This document shows, piece by piece, positions 17,696 to 27,474 of a stretch of DNA of 64,000 nt. Within the stretch, counting starts at the first letter, position 1. Each line of letters starts with the position of its first letter. The position numbers were made by a program, and so were the translations under genes. Source of the stretch: Paraburkholderia sp. BL10I2N1 (GTDB lineage: Bacteria; Pseudomonadota; Gammaproteobacteria; Burkholderiales; Burkholderiaceae); NCBI RefSeq assembly GCF_004361815.1, contig NZ_SNWA01000001.1, positions 2,728,001-2,792,000 on the forward strand. Direction: 5' to 3'. The notes under the pieces were generated by a model that saw nothing but the letters and a program-made list of their open reading frames with translations, had not been told where the DNA came from and made no database searches.

Positions 17696-18144
17696 GCGCA
17701 AAAGCCGCCCGCGCGGGCAGGCAATCGGCGCCTTCCTTATGCCGAACGTAGCGCTGCATTCGAGCCAGGTGCCGCACCGCTTCCACCGCATCGGCCCTAT
17801 GTGGATGGCTCAGTGCGGCAAAACGAGTTCTGAACACCATCCCTAACCTTGCGGGCGCTTCCTTTCGATCTGGTGAACGACAAGCTGATTGCTTATAGAG
17901 AAATCAAACTTAAGTTCGAGAGCAATTCGAGGGTCGAGCAAGACGTCATCCTTGCACGGCGTAAGCCGCCTCACCAACTCACGGGTCTAAGCGTCCGCAG
18001 AGGCCGATGACTTGTCCCCCAGGCGACGGCACGGAATGACCGTTCCACTCCGATACCTACCCTTAGACTGAAGTTGCTGCACCCGCGACGCAAAGTTTTC
18101 TTTTGAATCAACCGGTTGCGGTTGATTCAGTGTTGGGCTGCTGC
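17696..18144. other. Intergenic tract before the IS1634-type transposase
   Basis: No gene is supported. It probably comprises the terminal sequence of the IS5 scar and the outer end of the IS1634-type element. A 9-bp perfect inverted repeat GAATCAACC / GGTTGATTC at 18105-18128 lies just beyond the transposase stop; it has no T run and could be part of the IS end. Confidence 0.45.
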
Positions 18145-19857
18145 CTACAAGGCGATGGACTTCAGCAGCTCAAGGGCTTGCCGCTGTTTGGCGTCGGGTG
18201 CCGTATCGAGGGTGAAGGTGGCTTCGTGTGCAGCCGCGCCTGGGTGATGGCAGGCATTGCGCACGATGGTGCTGAGGTGGTGTAGCAGCGAATCGAAGCT
18301 GTGCACGCAGGTGCCGTCGTCCAGCGTCCTGTTCGAGACTTTGCGCAATGCGTTGGCCGAGCGCCTGGCCGGAGCGACCGGATCGCGTTGCGCCTTGGCC
18401 GCCTGGTCTTCGTCCGCGAACAGCAGTGGGCGCCAGGCCTGCATCATGTGCCATTTGACGTAGTAGGCGAGCATGCACAGCAGCAGGTGGGCACGCACCC
18501 GGTCGGCCAGGCGGTGATAGATCGGCCGCACCTCGAGGTCCACGCTCTTCATGGAACGGAAGGCCTGCTCGACCTGACTGAGGCTCTTGTAATTGCGCAC
18601 GACGTCATCGCTGCCCATGCGCTCTTGCGCTACCGCGGTGCGGATCACGTAGATGCCGTCGAGGCTGGCTTCCTGCGCCACCCGTGCGTCGTTGATCGTG
18701 TACCCAAACGAGGCGTCACCCATTTCCAGATCAAGGTGCTTGCCGACCTTGTGGCGGTTGAGCACCTTGCCCACGCACAGGCCGATGCGGTCCTGGCCTT
18801 TCAGGCGCCCGGCGGCCACCCGCAGGCGGATCGGTTCGAGCAGTGCAACAGTGGCCTCCAGCAGCGCCTGGCGCTTGTGGGCCCGCCTCTTCGCCAGTTC
18901 GGGGTTGCGGCAGGCCACCAGGCGCTCGCCCGGATAGTCGGCGTGGGTAAATTCGAACAGGTTGCGCTCATCAAAGAGCCCGAGCTGCAATGCCCCCTCG
19001 CTGGCCAGCACACGCAGGCTGCCGGTCTTCAGTGCGGTGATCCACTGTAATCCGGCGTCGGCCCTGAGCGCATCGATATGGGTCTGGGCGATCATGCCGC
19101 GGTCGCCCACCAGCACCATCTCGTCGATGCCAAAGCGCTCACGCAGTTGCCTGACCTGTGGCATGAACGTGTGCGCATCGGCCGTGTTGCCCTCAAACAC
19201 CGAGATGGCAACCGGCACGCCGCGCGCATCGGTAAGCAGTCCATAGTTGACCTGCAGCTTGCCGCGCTTGCCGTCACGGTTGTACCCGAGGGCGGCCAGC
19301 TCACAGGTGCTGCCCTCGAAGTAGCTCGAACTCAGGTCATACAGCACGATGCCACCGGGCTGCAGATAACGCTGCGCGAGCTTGCCCTGGATCGCATCCT
19401 GACGCTCGAGCAGCCAGTCCATTGCGGCGTACAGCGCCTGCTCGTCGCAGACGTCGAGCTCAAACAGTTCCGGCAAGGTGGTGGTGTCCCACCAGCGCGT
19501 GGTGGCCAGCTTGCTGTGGGGGCTCAGTATCCGCGCAGCGATCATGGCCAGCACGCGCTGGCGTTCTGCACATGGGCGTGTCGACAGCAGCTGCGGCAGC
19601 CCCAGGCGCTGCATGGCCAGCCAGACCGCCTGCACATGACCGTGATGTCGTGAGCCATCGATCTCGAAGAGGGACGCCGGCGCGACCAGCTTCTCGCCGC
19701 GCAGCACCTGGCGGATCAGCTCGATCTGGTCGGCGGTCAGCGCGGAGAGATTGGCGAGGGTGCGCTTTTTGACGGTCTTGCCATCGCGGTAGGACTCGCG
19801 CAGCAGCACGGTCGGTGGCGAGTCGCGGTTGGGGATGACGTGAATGTGCATGCCCAC
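18145..19857 (-). CDS. IS1634-family transposase
   Basis: A full-length 570-residue transposase. It matches the IS1634 group: MHIHVIPNRDSPPTVLLRES at the start, YRDGKTVKKRTLANLSAL, then the DDE-type catalytic core with GGIVLYDLSSSYFEGS, VLVGDRGMIAQ and the late YKSLSQVEQAFRSMKSVDLE (catalytic Glu region), followed by AHLLLCMLAYYVKWHMM. No frameshift is seen, so it may be active. I could not define matching terminal inverted repeats or a target duplication, so the element boundaries remain open. It is the only complete insertion sequence in the window. Confidence 0.9.
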   Translation of the reverse strand: MGMHIHVIPNRDSPPTVLLRESYRDGKTVKKRTLANLSALTADQIELIRQVLRGEKLVAPASLFEIDGSRHHGHVQAVWLAMQRLGLPQLLSTRPCAERQRVLAMIAARILSPHSKLATTRWWDTTTLPELFELDVCDEQALYAAMDWLLERQDAIQGKLAQRYLQPGGIVLYDLSSSYFEGSTCELAALGYNRDGKRGKLQVNYGLLTDARGVPVAISVFEGNTADAHTFMPQVRQLRERFGIDEMVLVGDRGMIAQTHIDALRADAGLQWITALKTGSLRVLASEGALQLGLFDERNLFEFTHADYPGERLVACRNPELAKRRAHKRQALLEATVALLEPIRLRVAAGRLKGQDRIGLCVGKVLNRHKVGKHLDLEMGDASFGYTINDARVAQEASLDGIYVIRTAVAQERMGSDDVVRNYKSLSQVEQAFRSMKSVDLEVRPIYHRLADRVRAHLLLCMLAYYVKWHMMQAWRPLLFADEDQAAKAQRDPVAPARRSANALRKVSNRTLDDGTCVHSFDSLLHHLSTIVRNACHHPGAAAHEATFTLDTAPDAKQRQALELLKSIAL

Positions 19858-19933
19858 TTTATAGATTAACCATCCAAAAATTCAAGGAGTAAAATTAGTA
19901 ATTACATGCCTACATTTTTTGCATCCTAAAAAA

Positions 19934-19960
19934 CCCGGCGCCGCCACAGGCCGGGCTTTT
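19934..19960 (+). terminator. Rho-independent terminator
   Basis: Stem CCCGGC / GCCGGG around a 10-base loop, followed by CTTTT and preceded by A6, so it could work in both directions. It lies upstream of the transposase start and may insulate it from outside transcription. No gene lies between it and the right attachment repeat. Confidence 0.7.
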
Positions 19961-20040
19961 CAGGTCAAAAGATTAGGTTTTTGGGAAGCAACCTCAGCTT
20001 AGAACAGAGACTGCTCGACCGGCTGCAACGGGTCGATTCC

Positions 20041-20231
20041 GGACGCCTAGCGTACGAAAAAATCCAAATCTTGAACGCCCCCCACGTGGCAGGGGAGCGG
20101 AAAGAAGAGTGCGACTAGGCTAGCGCATGACGCGCCGCTATCGTAAGCAAAAAGAAAGAAGATGGTAAAGGTTGTGGGGCCGATTTAACACGGTTTAACA
20201 CCACCTTCTCGCAAGGCCTTACCAGGCAAGG
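20041..20231 (+). repeat. Element-end repeat, terminal copy (about 190 bp)
   Basis: Second copy of the repeat at 14405-14599, with the paired motif ATTTAACACGGTTTAACACC and a closing hairpin CCTTACCAGGCAAGG. It ends eight bases before the right attachment repeat, which is the arrangement expected for an integrase-binding end of an integrated element. Confidence 0.7.
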
Positions 20232-20238
20232 CCTCAAC

Positions 20239-20265
20239 GAGGTTCAAATCCTCTCGCCCCGACCA
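20239..20265 (+). repeat. Right attachment-site copy (27-bp tRNA-Pro 3' end)
   Basis: Exact copy of 8001-8027, comprising T-arm, acceptor strand and CCA of the tRNA. The sequences diverge on both sides. With the left copy it bounds a segment of about 12.2 kb. Confidence 0.85.
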
Positions 20266-20764
20266 ATACCCGCAAGGGTTGACGGGATTTCGCGTAAACC
20301 CTGTCTAACAAGCGCCCCAGGTACGCTACCTGCGGCGGCCGATGCATGGTCTGTGTAGACAGGATCGGCGATGGAATTCGCAGCTGTTACCTTGAATAAA
20401 GCCGTCGTCGAAAGCGGCTCGATGCTGAGCCAGCTCCGCATCGCAGCACTCAATGCCCAGGGAGAACCCGGCCCGGGTGTGTCATGAAGGATTGCTGATG
20501 AATGCGTTCAGGCCTTGATCGCCTGGCCGGGCAGGGCGGAGCAGCGAGGAACCGGTGACGGTGTCACGCCTGCCGTATACCGGTTCACTGTCACGGTCAG
20601 CATCTGTGTCGAATATTTCCGGCTTTCTCGCAAGGAACCGAGCAGTCCCGAGACAGATTCGACATGTGAAGCGGACGGCTGCGCCGAGGCGATATTCAAG
20701 CCTGTGCTCGCTTCGAATCAACTACAGAGCCTGTGCAGCCACTGATGGGAGCCGATACGGCTGG
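20266..20764. other. Tract right of the element, mostly non-coding
   Basis: Apart from the small open frame listed at 20371-20487, nothing with family features is seen before the end of the AraC gene at 20765. Sequence character here is less GC-biased than in flanking housekeeping DNA, which fits an insertion hotspot. Confidence 0.4.
20371..20487 (+). CDS. Possible small protein, 38 residues
   Basis: ATG with AGGA six bases upstream opens a frame beginning MEFAAVTLNKAVVESGSMLS and ending GEPGPGVS. The composition is protein-like and the ribosome site is well placed, but there is no recognised family and no neighbour in operon distance. It may be a relic of a longer gene. Confidence 0.3.
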   Translation: MEFAAVTLNKAVVESGSMLSQLRIAALNAQGEPGPGVS

Positions 20765-21754
20765 CTATCGCAGTTCAGCATGAAGATATCGGTAAACGTT
20801 CAGGCGCATTTCTTGAGGTGTCATTTCGTAGGCGCGCCGAAACGCACGCGTAAAGTCGGATGCACTTTTGAAGCCGACAGAATACCCAACATCCTTGATC
20901 GGAACGCCCGGACATCGAACGAGCTCGTCTGCGGCGACGCGCAAGCGAAGATGACGAATATAAGCACCAAGCCCACCCTCATGTTCGAATAGCCGATAAA
21001 TCGTGCTGCGTGGGAGCCCTAACGATTCAATTACGCTATCGGGTGACAGCTCGCATTCCTGCAGGTTTTCGCGGACATATCGTCGCGTATTTTCGAACAT
21101 GAGCGCACGGACGACGGCTCGCTTGCTGCCACTCAAACCAGCCTCTTCCCCGAATGCGGCTGCGATGAGTTCCACGAGGCCGGCGAGTTTGCGATGACCA
21201 TCCTCGAACGGCATGTACCGGAAGTTCTCGACTAGCGTCGTAGCGCGCTCGACGATAAGCCGCGTGGCGGGCCCGCTCGGATCGAGCACGCGTCCGTGTA
21301 TTGCTGCTGGGTCGGAGAACACGTGTCGCAGCAGGTTGGAGGGCACAACGAGCGTGATGTATCGGCACGCCTGCCGCCGCAGGCGTACGGGCTGTTCAAA
21401 GTCGGTGGCAAGTATGCTGCCCCCACACAAGCGGTACTCACGGTTCCTGGCAAGCGTTGTTGCCAAATGAGCGTCACCGTCCAGCAAGATGGTAAAACCG
21501 ATGCCGCGCGCGTGATCGCGCGAAATGCGGGCGATGGTGCGTTCGATCGTTACATGATCGGTATAGGTGTCACTGATACGAAATTCGCCGATATCGTAAC
21601 GGTCGTTGATGCAGATAAAGGGCAGTCGAACCTGCTCACGTGACGGCACAACCTCGACAATTTGGCCTAGCTGCTCCCAATAAGCCAGCAATTGCTGTTG
21701 TGGCGGCAGCCCGGAAACATCGAATCGGTTGTAAACGATGCCATTCGCGAGCAT
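20765..21754 (-). CDS. AraC-family transcriptional regulator
   Basis: A regulator of 329 residues from the ATG at 21754; an in-frame ATG at 21850 would add 32 residues without conserved features. The N-terminal half is the AraC_binding_2-like ligand domain starting YNRFDVSGLPPQQQLLAYWE. The C-terminal half has the two helix-turn-helix units: VIESLGLPRSTIYRLFEHEG and IKDVGYSVGFKSASDFTRAF, followed by the signature RRAYEMTPQEMR. Such regulators activate adjacent catabolic genes, but the nearest divergent gene encodes a small exported protein and no pathway is evident. Confidence 0.87.
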   Translation of the reverse strand: MLANGIVYNRFDVSGLPPQQQLLAYWEQLGQIVEVVPSREQVRLPFICINDRYDIGEFRISDTYTDHVTIERTIARISRDHARGIGFTILLDGDAHLATTLARNREYRLCGGSILATDFEQPVRLRRQACRYITLVVPSNLLRHVFSDPAAIHGRVLDPSGPATRLIVERATTLVENFRYMPFEDGHRKLAGLVELIAAAFGEEAGLSGSKRAVVRALMFENTRRYVRENLQECELSPDSVIESLGLPRSTIYRLFEHEGGLGAYIRHLRLRVAADELVRCPGVPIKDVGYSVGFKSASDFTRAFRRAYEMTPQEMRLNVYRYLHAELR

Positions 21755-22027
21755 ATCGTGATCCGTAGCAAAGTAGGACGATGAGGATTCGATCCGGCAA
21801 CGAGAGACCGGCGGCAACGATCTCACAGCTGAGTATCGGGGGAATGACAAGGTGGCGCCCCGCCGCCTCCGCGTATCCAGTTAGCGGTCTAAACTGCACA
21901 AGCTTATCTTAATGTCGCCGATTTACGCCTGCACTGATTAACATGAGGGCCGTTCTTCGCTTCCAGACCCGTTGCGCAAGATGCCATTACAATTCAGCAC
22001 TTCGATCCGACAGCGGTGATTTGCGCC

Positions 22028-22429
22028 ATGAAATACCTCCTTGCATCGACACTTGCGGCGGCACTCGCGGCGGCAGGCACGGCCGCGATAGCCGAAACAT
22101 CCGCCGGCAGTGATAGCCTCAAAGAGCAGTGTGGCATGGGGTATGTCACCGGCGTCGGAGGATCGGCACAGAGCGTTCGTGAATACCTGGCGACCCCCGA
22201 CAGAGACAAATATCGATACCTTGCAGACAACCCGATCCAATGCCAGGTCTCCGACGAGGGGCGTGCATCCGGCTGCATCGGCATCACAAGCCTTCGGCAT
22301 GAAAGAGTCAGCGTCTACGACGACATCGACAGCGCGACGATGGCCGTGGTCGCTCGCGTGGAACTCGACCGGGGGACATATCCGGTGATTATCGTCGTGT
22401 TGAAGCAGGACATGCAGTGCGAGGAGTGA
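22028..22429 (+). CDS. Small exported protein of unknown function
   Basis: A 133-residue protein with a clear Sec signal peptide, MKYLLASTLAAALAAAGTAA, with probable cleavage after AIA. The mature part contains three cysteines (QCGMGY, IQCQVSDE, GCIGI) plus one near the C terminus (MQCEE), enough for two disulfides in the periplasm. I start at the ATG at 22028; an upstream in-frame TTG/ATT region lacks a ribosome site. No family recognised. It is divergent from the AraC gene. Confidence 0.6.
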   Translation: MKYLLASTLAAALAAAGTAAIAETSAGSDSLKEQCGMGYVTGVGGSAQSVREYLATPDRDKYRYLADNPIQCQVSDEGRASGCIGITSLRHERVSVYDDIDSATMAVVARVELDRGTYPVIIVVLKQDMQCEE

Positions 22430-23002
22430 ACGCCCTCACGGCGCTAACCCATGACGATTTTGATGGGGTCGTTTGGCCGATCGAGCGGGGCAAAAACTTG
22501 ATCGTGGGATCTGGTGTGGCCAGTGCCGATCGATGATCACCATCGCTACCAGCGGCTTCCGGCTTGTCGTTGGCCAGCTTCGGTAGGTGCGCCCAGAGCT
22601 ATTTCCTGATGGATGGTGAGCAATCAAGACCGGCTTCAACGCTTTTCATTCCAGATGAGGGGGCGGCCGCTTTCTCGTCGGGAGCCGCCATCGGGAACGC
22701 TTGAAACCGACAGGCAGCTTCGGGGTCGGTTTCTGCCGTTCATCCCACTCGGTGTGCTGGGCGAGGCACACCGATGGTAGCGATGAACAGAGCCATTTGA
22801 TCTCCCTATTTGCACCAGAAACTCGACGACTACGGCCGGTCGCGACCTCGCGGCCGGCTCACCCGACCTGAAGTTTCGGCCTACCATGGTTAGCACTGTT
22901 GCAGGCTCTATTCACTTCGACGAGACCCGCACGGACGCCCGTCGACTCCGCAGCGCGGATCGCGCGGCAAGACGGTCGAGGGCGAAACAAGGAGGGTGGA
23001 CG
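22430..23002. other. Intergenic tract, no gene
   Basis: Open frames on both strands are short and show no family features. Low coding quality and several inverted words around 22690-22760 suggest decayed mobile DNA, but I cannot name it. The last part carries the promoter and the AAGGAGG site of the dioxygenase gene. Confidence 0.4.
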
Positions 23003-23617
23003 ATGCGCGCGCGGAGTGTGAACCAGGGGCGGCGCGATTTTCTTCGCAGGTCGGGTGCGGTGCCGTCTACGTTGCTGCTGTTGGCGCTCGGAGAAACCGA
23101 CGAAGGCCGGGCCGACGCAGTCTCACCGACGCCCGCCTGCGACGACGGTCACGGACCGACGCCTCGGCAGACGGCAGGCCCGTTCTTCCTGCCGCACTCG
23201 CCGCAACGCGCATCGCTGCTCGAACCGGAAATCAATGGAACGAAGATCGTCCTGACCGGGCAGGTACTGTCGACAGGATGCAGGGCGGTGTCCGGGGCTT
23301 TGCTCGATTTCTGGCACGCTAATAACGCCGGGGAATACGACGTCGAGGGGTTCCGGCTGCGCGGTCACCAATTCGCTGACGGCGAGGGACGCTACCGCCT
23401 CGAGACCATCGTGCCGGGTCTGTATCCGGGGCGCACACGACACTTCCATGTGACGGTGCAAGCGCCGAACGGGCCTACCCTCACGACCCAACTTTACTTT
23501 CCCAACGAGCAGCGCAACTCTCTCGATTTCCTGTTTGATCACCGGCTGCTGATGACGATCGACGACCGCGGCGGGCGCAAGGCTGCCAGGTTCGATTTCG
23601 TGCTCGCGTTCGCGTAG
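23003..23617 (+). CDS. Tat-exported intradiol ring-cleavage dioxygenase-like protein
   Basis: A 204-residue protein from the ATG at 23003, which has a perfect AAGGAGG seven bases upstream. It begins with a twin-arginine signal (GRRDFLRRSG then a hydrophobic PSTLLLLALG). The body matches the intradiol dioxygenase fold (protocatechuate 3,4-dioxygenase type): TPRQTAGPFFLP, ALLDFWHANNAGEYD, and GLYPGRTRHFHV. The four non-haem Fe(III) ligands are all in place as Tyr112, Tyr141, His147 and His149. Export to the periplasm makes a classical aromatic-degradation role unlikely; such secreted members may act on quinols or lignin-type catechols. It stands alone, upstream of flavohaemoglobin by 257 bases. 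Confidence 0.85.
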   Translation: MRARSVNQGRRDFLRRSGAVPSTLLLLALGETDEGRADAVSPTPACDDGHGPTPRQTAGPFFLPHSPQRASLLEPEINGTKIVLTGQVLSTGCRAVSGALLDFWHANNAGEYDVEGFRLRGHQFADGEGRYRLETIVPGLYPGRTRHFHVTVQAPNGPTLTTQLYFPNEQRNSLDFLFDHRLLMTIDDRGGRKAARFDFVLAFA

Positions 23618-23832
23618 CGCAAGTCACGGATTTCGATGGCGCCCGGGATCTCCTCCGGTCAGCCGAAGACGCCCGCGTCGAGATCGGTCGTGAAATGCTG
23701 TAGCCAATCGCTTTCGCCGCATGACGGGTATTCCTCCGTAACCTGCGTCGATAGCGTTGCTCTCCGCCACCGCTTTCGGCTCGAGCCGGGCCGACTCGTA
23801 TCATCAAACGCGCCGTTGTTGTATAGACTTGA

Positions 23833-25086
<1,254 letters not shown>

Positions 25087-25302
25087 GCATGGCTCGCGTA
25101 GACCGGTCGGGTAGCAGCGACGCATTGCTGCGCCGTCGCCCCCTGGAAGGCCTACTCACCGCCGGCCATTTCGATCTAGACTTAACTTGATTCGCTCGCC
25201 AGGTTCGGCGTCCCTGAATCGATACTGACGCGCGCAAACGTGCCACCCAATTGCCCTAAGCGTGCACAACCTGCCCGCATTCTGACGACGGAGGTGAATG
25301 CC

Positions 25303-25905
25303 ATGGCCGAGAACTGGAAGGTTGCCGGTACCTATTTCGAGAGCTGCAACTGCTACGCTCCGTGCAGTTGCGTTTGTCTCAGTCCGCCGTCGGACGGCGA
25401 CTGCGCGGTGCTGATCGGTTGGCACGTCGATCAAGGCGAGTTCGGCGACGTGACACTGGACGGGCTAAACACCGCTCTCTTTGCGTATTCGCCGGGTCAC
25501 ATGTTGCAAAACAAGTGGAAGGTGGCCCTTTATCTCGACGAACGCGGGACATCGGAGCAGCAAGAGGCATTAGGTAAAATTTTCTCCGGTCAAGTCGGGG
25601 GGCCGCTTTCCGCGCTGGGCCCGCTGATTGGCGAAGTGATGGGCGTCAAGCCAGCCGCGATCGACTACCACCTCGACGGGAAGCGTCGCAGCCTTCGCAT
25701 ACCCAATGTGGCGGACGTCGAAATCGAGGCGTTGTCTGGTCAGGATGGAGGCGACGTAACCATCAGCAATCACCCGTTTACCGCTGTCCCAGGTTTCGCG
25801 GCGGTGATCGGGAAATCAAAGCGTTTTCGCTTCACCGATCACGGTTTTTCCAGAGAAATCTCGGACCGAAACGGCTTCTATTCTGCGTTCGCCTACCATG
25901 GATGA
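25303..25905 (+). CDS. DUF1326 domain protein
   Basis: A 200-residue protein matching DUF1326 throughout. It opens with WKVAGTYFESCNCYAPCSCV, the family's cysteine-rich signature (CNC...CSC), then DGDCAVLIGWHVDQGEFGDV and GHMLQNKWKVALYLDERG. I start at the ATG at 25303 with GGAGGTGA upstream. Function is not established; the clustered cysteines suggest metal (possibly copper) or cofactor handling. Its last eight bases overlap the DUF2182 membrane gene, and the two families often travel as a pair. Confidence 0.88.
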   Translation: MAENWKVAGTYFESCNCYAPCSCVCLSPPSDGDCAVLIGWHVDQGEFGDVTLDGLNTALFAYSPGHMLQNKWKVALYLDERGTSEQQEALGKIFSGQVGGPLSALGPLIGEVMGVKPAAIDYHLDGKRRSLRIPNVADVEIEALSGQDGGDVTISNHPFTAVPGFAAVIGKSKRFRFTDHGFSREISDRNGFYSAFAYHG

Positions 25906-26698
25906 GCCTGGTTTTCGGGGCGGGGTCGTCACGCGAGGCCCGCCGATGCGGGACCGCGTGATCGTACTGTCGGGACTCACTGCTGTCGCAACGGTCGCGT
26001 GGGCTTACCTGCTGTACATGAGTTGGGGCATGGAGCACATGGACGCAGGAGTAGCCATGGCTATCATGCCGCGCATGACGAATTGGGGCGCCGTCGATCT
26101 GCTGCTGGTGCTGGCGATGTGGGCCGTCATGATGGCCGCCATGATGCTCCCGTCGATCGTACCGATGGTTCTGATTTTTGCGTCCTTGAGTCGCCAGCGG
26201 CGTGCGCAACAAGTGCCGTATGTGCACACGAGCGTGTTCGTTCTTGGCTACCTGGCCATATGGTCCGGCTTCAGCCTGCTGGCAACGCTCGCGCAGTGGG
26301 GCTTGCTCGAGGCCCGACTCGTTACACCGATGATGGTGAGCGCAACCCCGCTGCTTGGGGGCGGTCTTCTGGTCATTGCTGGAGTCTTCCAGTTCACACC
26401 TTTAAAGCACGCGTGCCTCAGCAAGTGTGCTTCCCCGCTCGGTTTTCTTCTTACCGAATGGCGCGATGGTACCGTCGGTGCCTGGATCATGGGATTCCGC
26501 CATGGCGCTTATTGCGTCGGGTGTTGCTGGCTGCTGATGGCGCTGCTCTTCGTGTTTGGCGTCATGAACGTGCTTTGGGTTGCCGCTCTGTCGATCTACG
26601 TAATGCTCGAAAAAATGCTGCCGCAAGCGCGATGGCTTCCTTTCGCGGAGGGGTTCCTGCTGGTCGGCTGGGGAATCAAAGTTGCGACAACGGTGTGA
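25898..26698 (+). CDS. DUF2182 family integral membrane protein
   Basis: A 266-residue protein with about six to seven membrane segments, the first at VIVLSGLTAVATVAWAYLLY. Family signatures are the Met-rich VMMAAMMLPSIVPMVLIF and the His/Cys-rich GFRHGAYCVGCCWLLMALLF followed by FGVMNVLW. Methionine, histidine and cysteine clusters inside membrane helices suggest metal transfer or binding. It overlaps the DUF1326 gene by eight bases; an internal ATG at 25946 is an alternative start. A joint role in metal insertion is an inference from pairing and residues. Confidence 0.87.
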   Translation: MDEPGFRGGVVTRGPPMRDRVIVLSGLTAVATVAWAYLLYMSWGMEHMDAGVAMAIMPRMTNWGAVDLLLVLAMWAVMMAAMMLPSIVPMVLIFASLSRQRRAQQVPYVHTSVFVLGYLAIWSGFSLLATLAQWGLLEARLVTPMMVSATPLLGGGLLVIAGVFQFTPLKHACLSKCASPLGFLLTEWRDGTVGAWIMGFRHGAYCVGCCWLLMALLFVFGVMNVLWVAALSIYVMLEKMLPQARWLPFAEGFLLVGWGIKVATTV

Positions 26699-26876
26699 AG
26701 TCGTGACGGCACCACCATCGTGCAGGGTGCATGGGTTCTTGAGGCTGGCCACCCGGCGCACCATCGGTCCCTGGACGCGACCGTCCCCCTGACAAAAGCG
26801 GAATTGGAACTCCCGAATGATGTAATTGCTGTAGGGATACGAAAGGGCACCGGCTTGCGGTACCCGAGAAAATTTG

Positions 26877-27053
26877 GTGACCATTGCTCTGTCTGCCGTC
26901 GACGTGCAGGATTTCTCCCGTGATGAATGGGGCGGAACCAAGGAACAGAATCGCGCCGGCGATATCGCTCATCTCGCCCATGCGCCCGAGCGGATGGAAG
27001 GCGCCCAGCGCTTCAACACCCCGGTCGACAAAACCCGTGGCTACAGATGCAAC
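26877..27053 (-). pseudogene. 3' fragment of a short-chain dehydrogenase/reductase gene
   Basis: The minus strand reads VDRGVEALGAFHPLGRMGEM, then SDIAGAILFLGSAPFITGEI, then LHVDGRQSNGHQ, the closing segment of SDR oxidoreductases. The Rossmann and Ser-Tyr-Lys catalytic parts are absent, and the usual stop is lost so the frame runs on. The 5' side is truncated at the end of the ArsR gene, overlapping it by a few codons. A deletion or insertion scar. Confidence 0.75.
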
Positions 27054-27352
27054 CCGATCTGTGTCGCGAAAGCGCGAATGGCTTCTTCATTTCGCGCTAG
27101 AAACATCCACTGGCCAACACGGGTCGAAACGAGCAGTCTCGCCTTGACCAACACCGCGACGTGCGCCGATACAGTCGATTGAGATAGCCCACCACGCGCA
27201 AGGATTGCATTTGACGGTACCCCGCAACCAAAATCGACGTATCCCTGTACGAAGTATTCGTTCGGCGTCTTTAACCACCTCAAGATCTCGCGCCGGAACG
27301 GGTTTGCGAGTGCCTTATAAATTAAATTCTCGTCAACCATAGATTTCGACAT
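27041..27352 (-). CDS. ArsR-type winged-helix regulator
   Basis: A small regulator of 103 residues from the ATG at 27352 (GAGG shortly upstream); an in-frame ATG at 27412 would add 20 residues. It has IYKALANPFRREILRWLKTP, and the recognition helix region ARGGLSQSTVSAHVAVLVKA followed by RLLVSTRVGQWMFLARNE, as in ArsR repressors. No metal-binding CxC motif is seen, so it is likely a metal-independent ArsR member (SdpR/YgaV-type). It probably once regulated the SDR gene, now reduced to a fragment just downstream. Confidence 0.8.
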   Translation of the reverse strand: MSKSMVDENLIYKALANPFRREILRWLKTPNEYFVQGYVDFGCGVPSNAILARGGLSQSTVSAHVAVLVKARLLVSTRVGQWMFLARNEEAIRAFATQIGLHL

Positions 27353-27474
27353 AAACCTCGATAGAAGCTGAACAAATAGGCGAGAGGTCACTACGAAACG
27401 CATTGCCCCCATCGCGTCGCGCCCATGGTCGTGTCACGCTTTGCGACACTGGAGCTCATGCCTTATCTTTGCGC

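Noticed and set aside
17583..17840. 85-codon minus-strand frame beside the IS5 scar
   Set aside because: No recognised family; likely shadow or IS terminal sequence.
18105..18128. 9-bp inverted repeat as terminator of the transposase
   Set aside because: No T run on the relevant strand; more likely part of the IS end.
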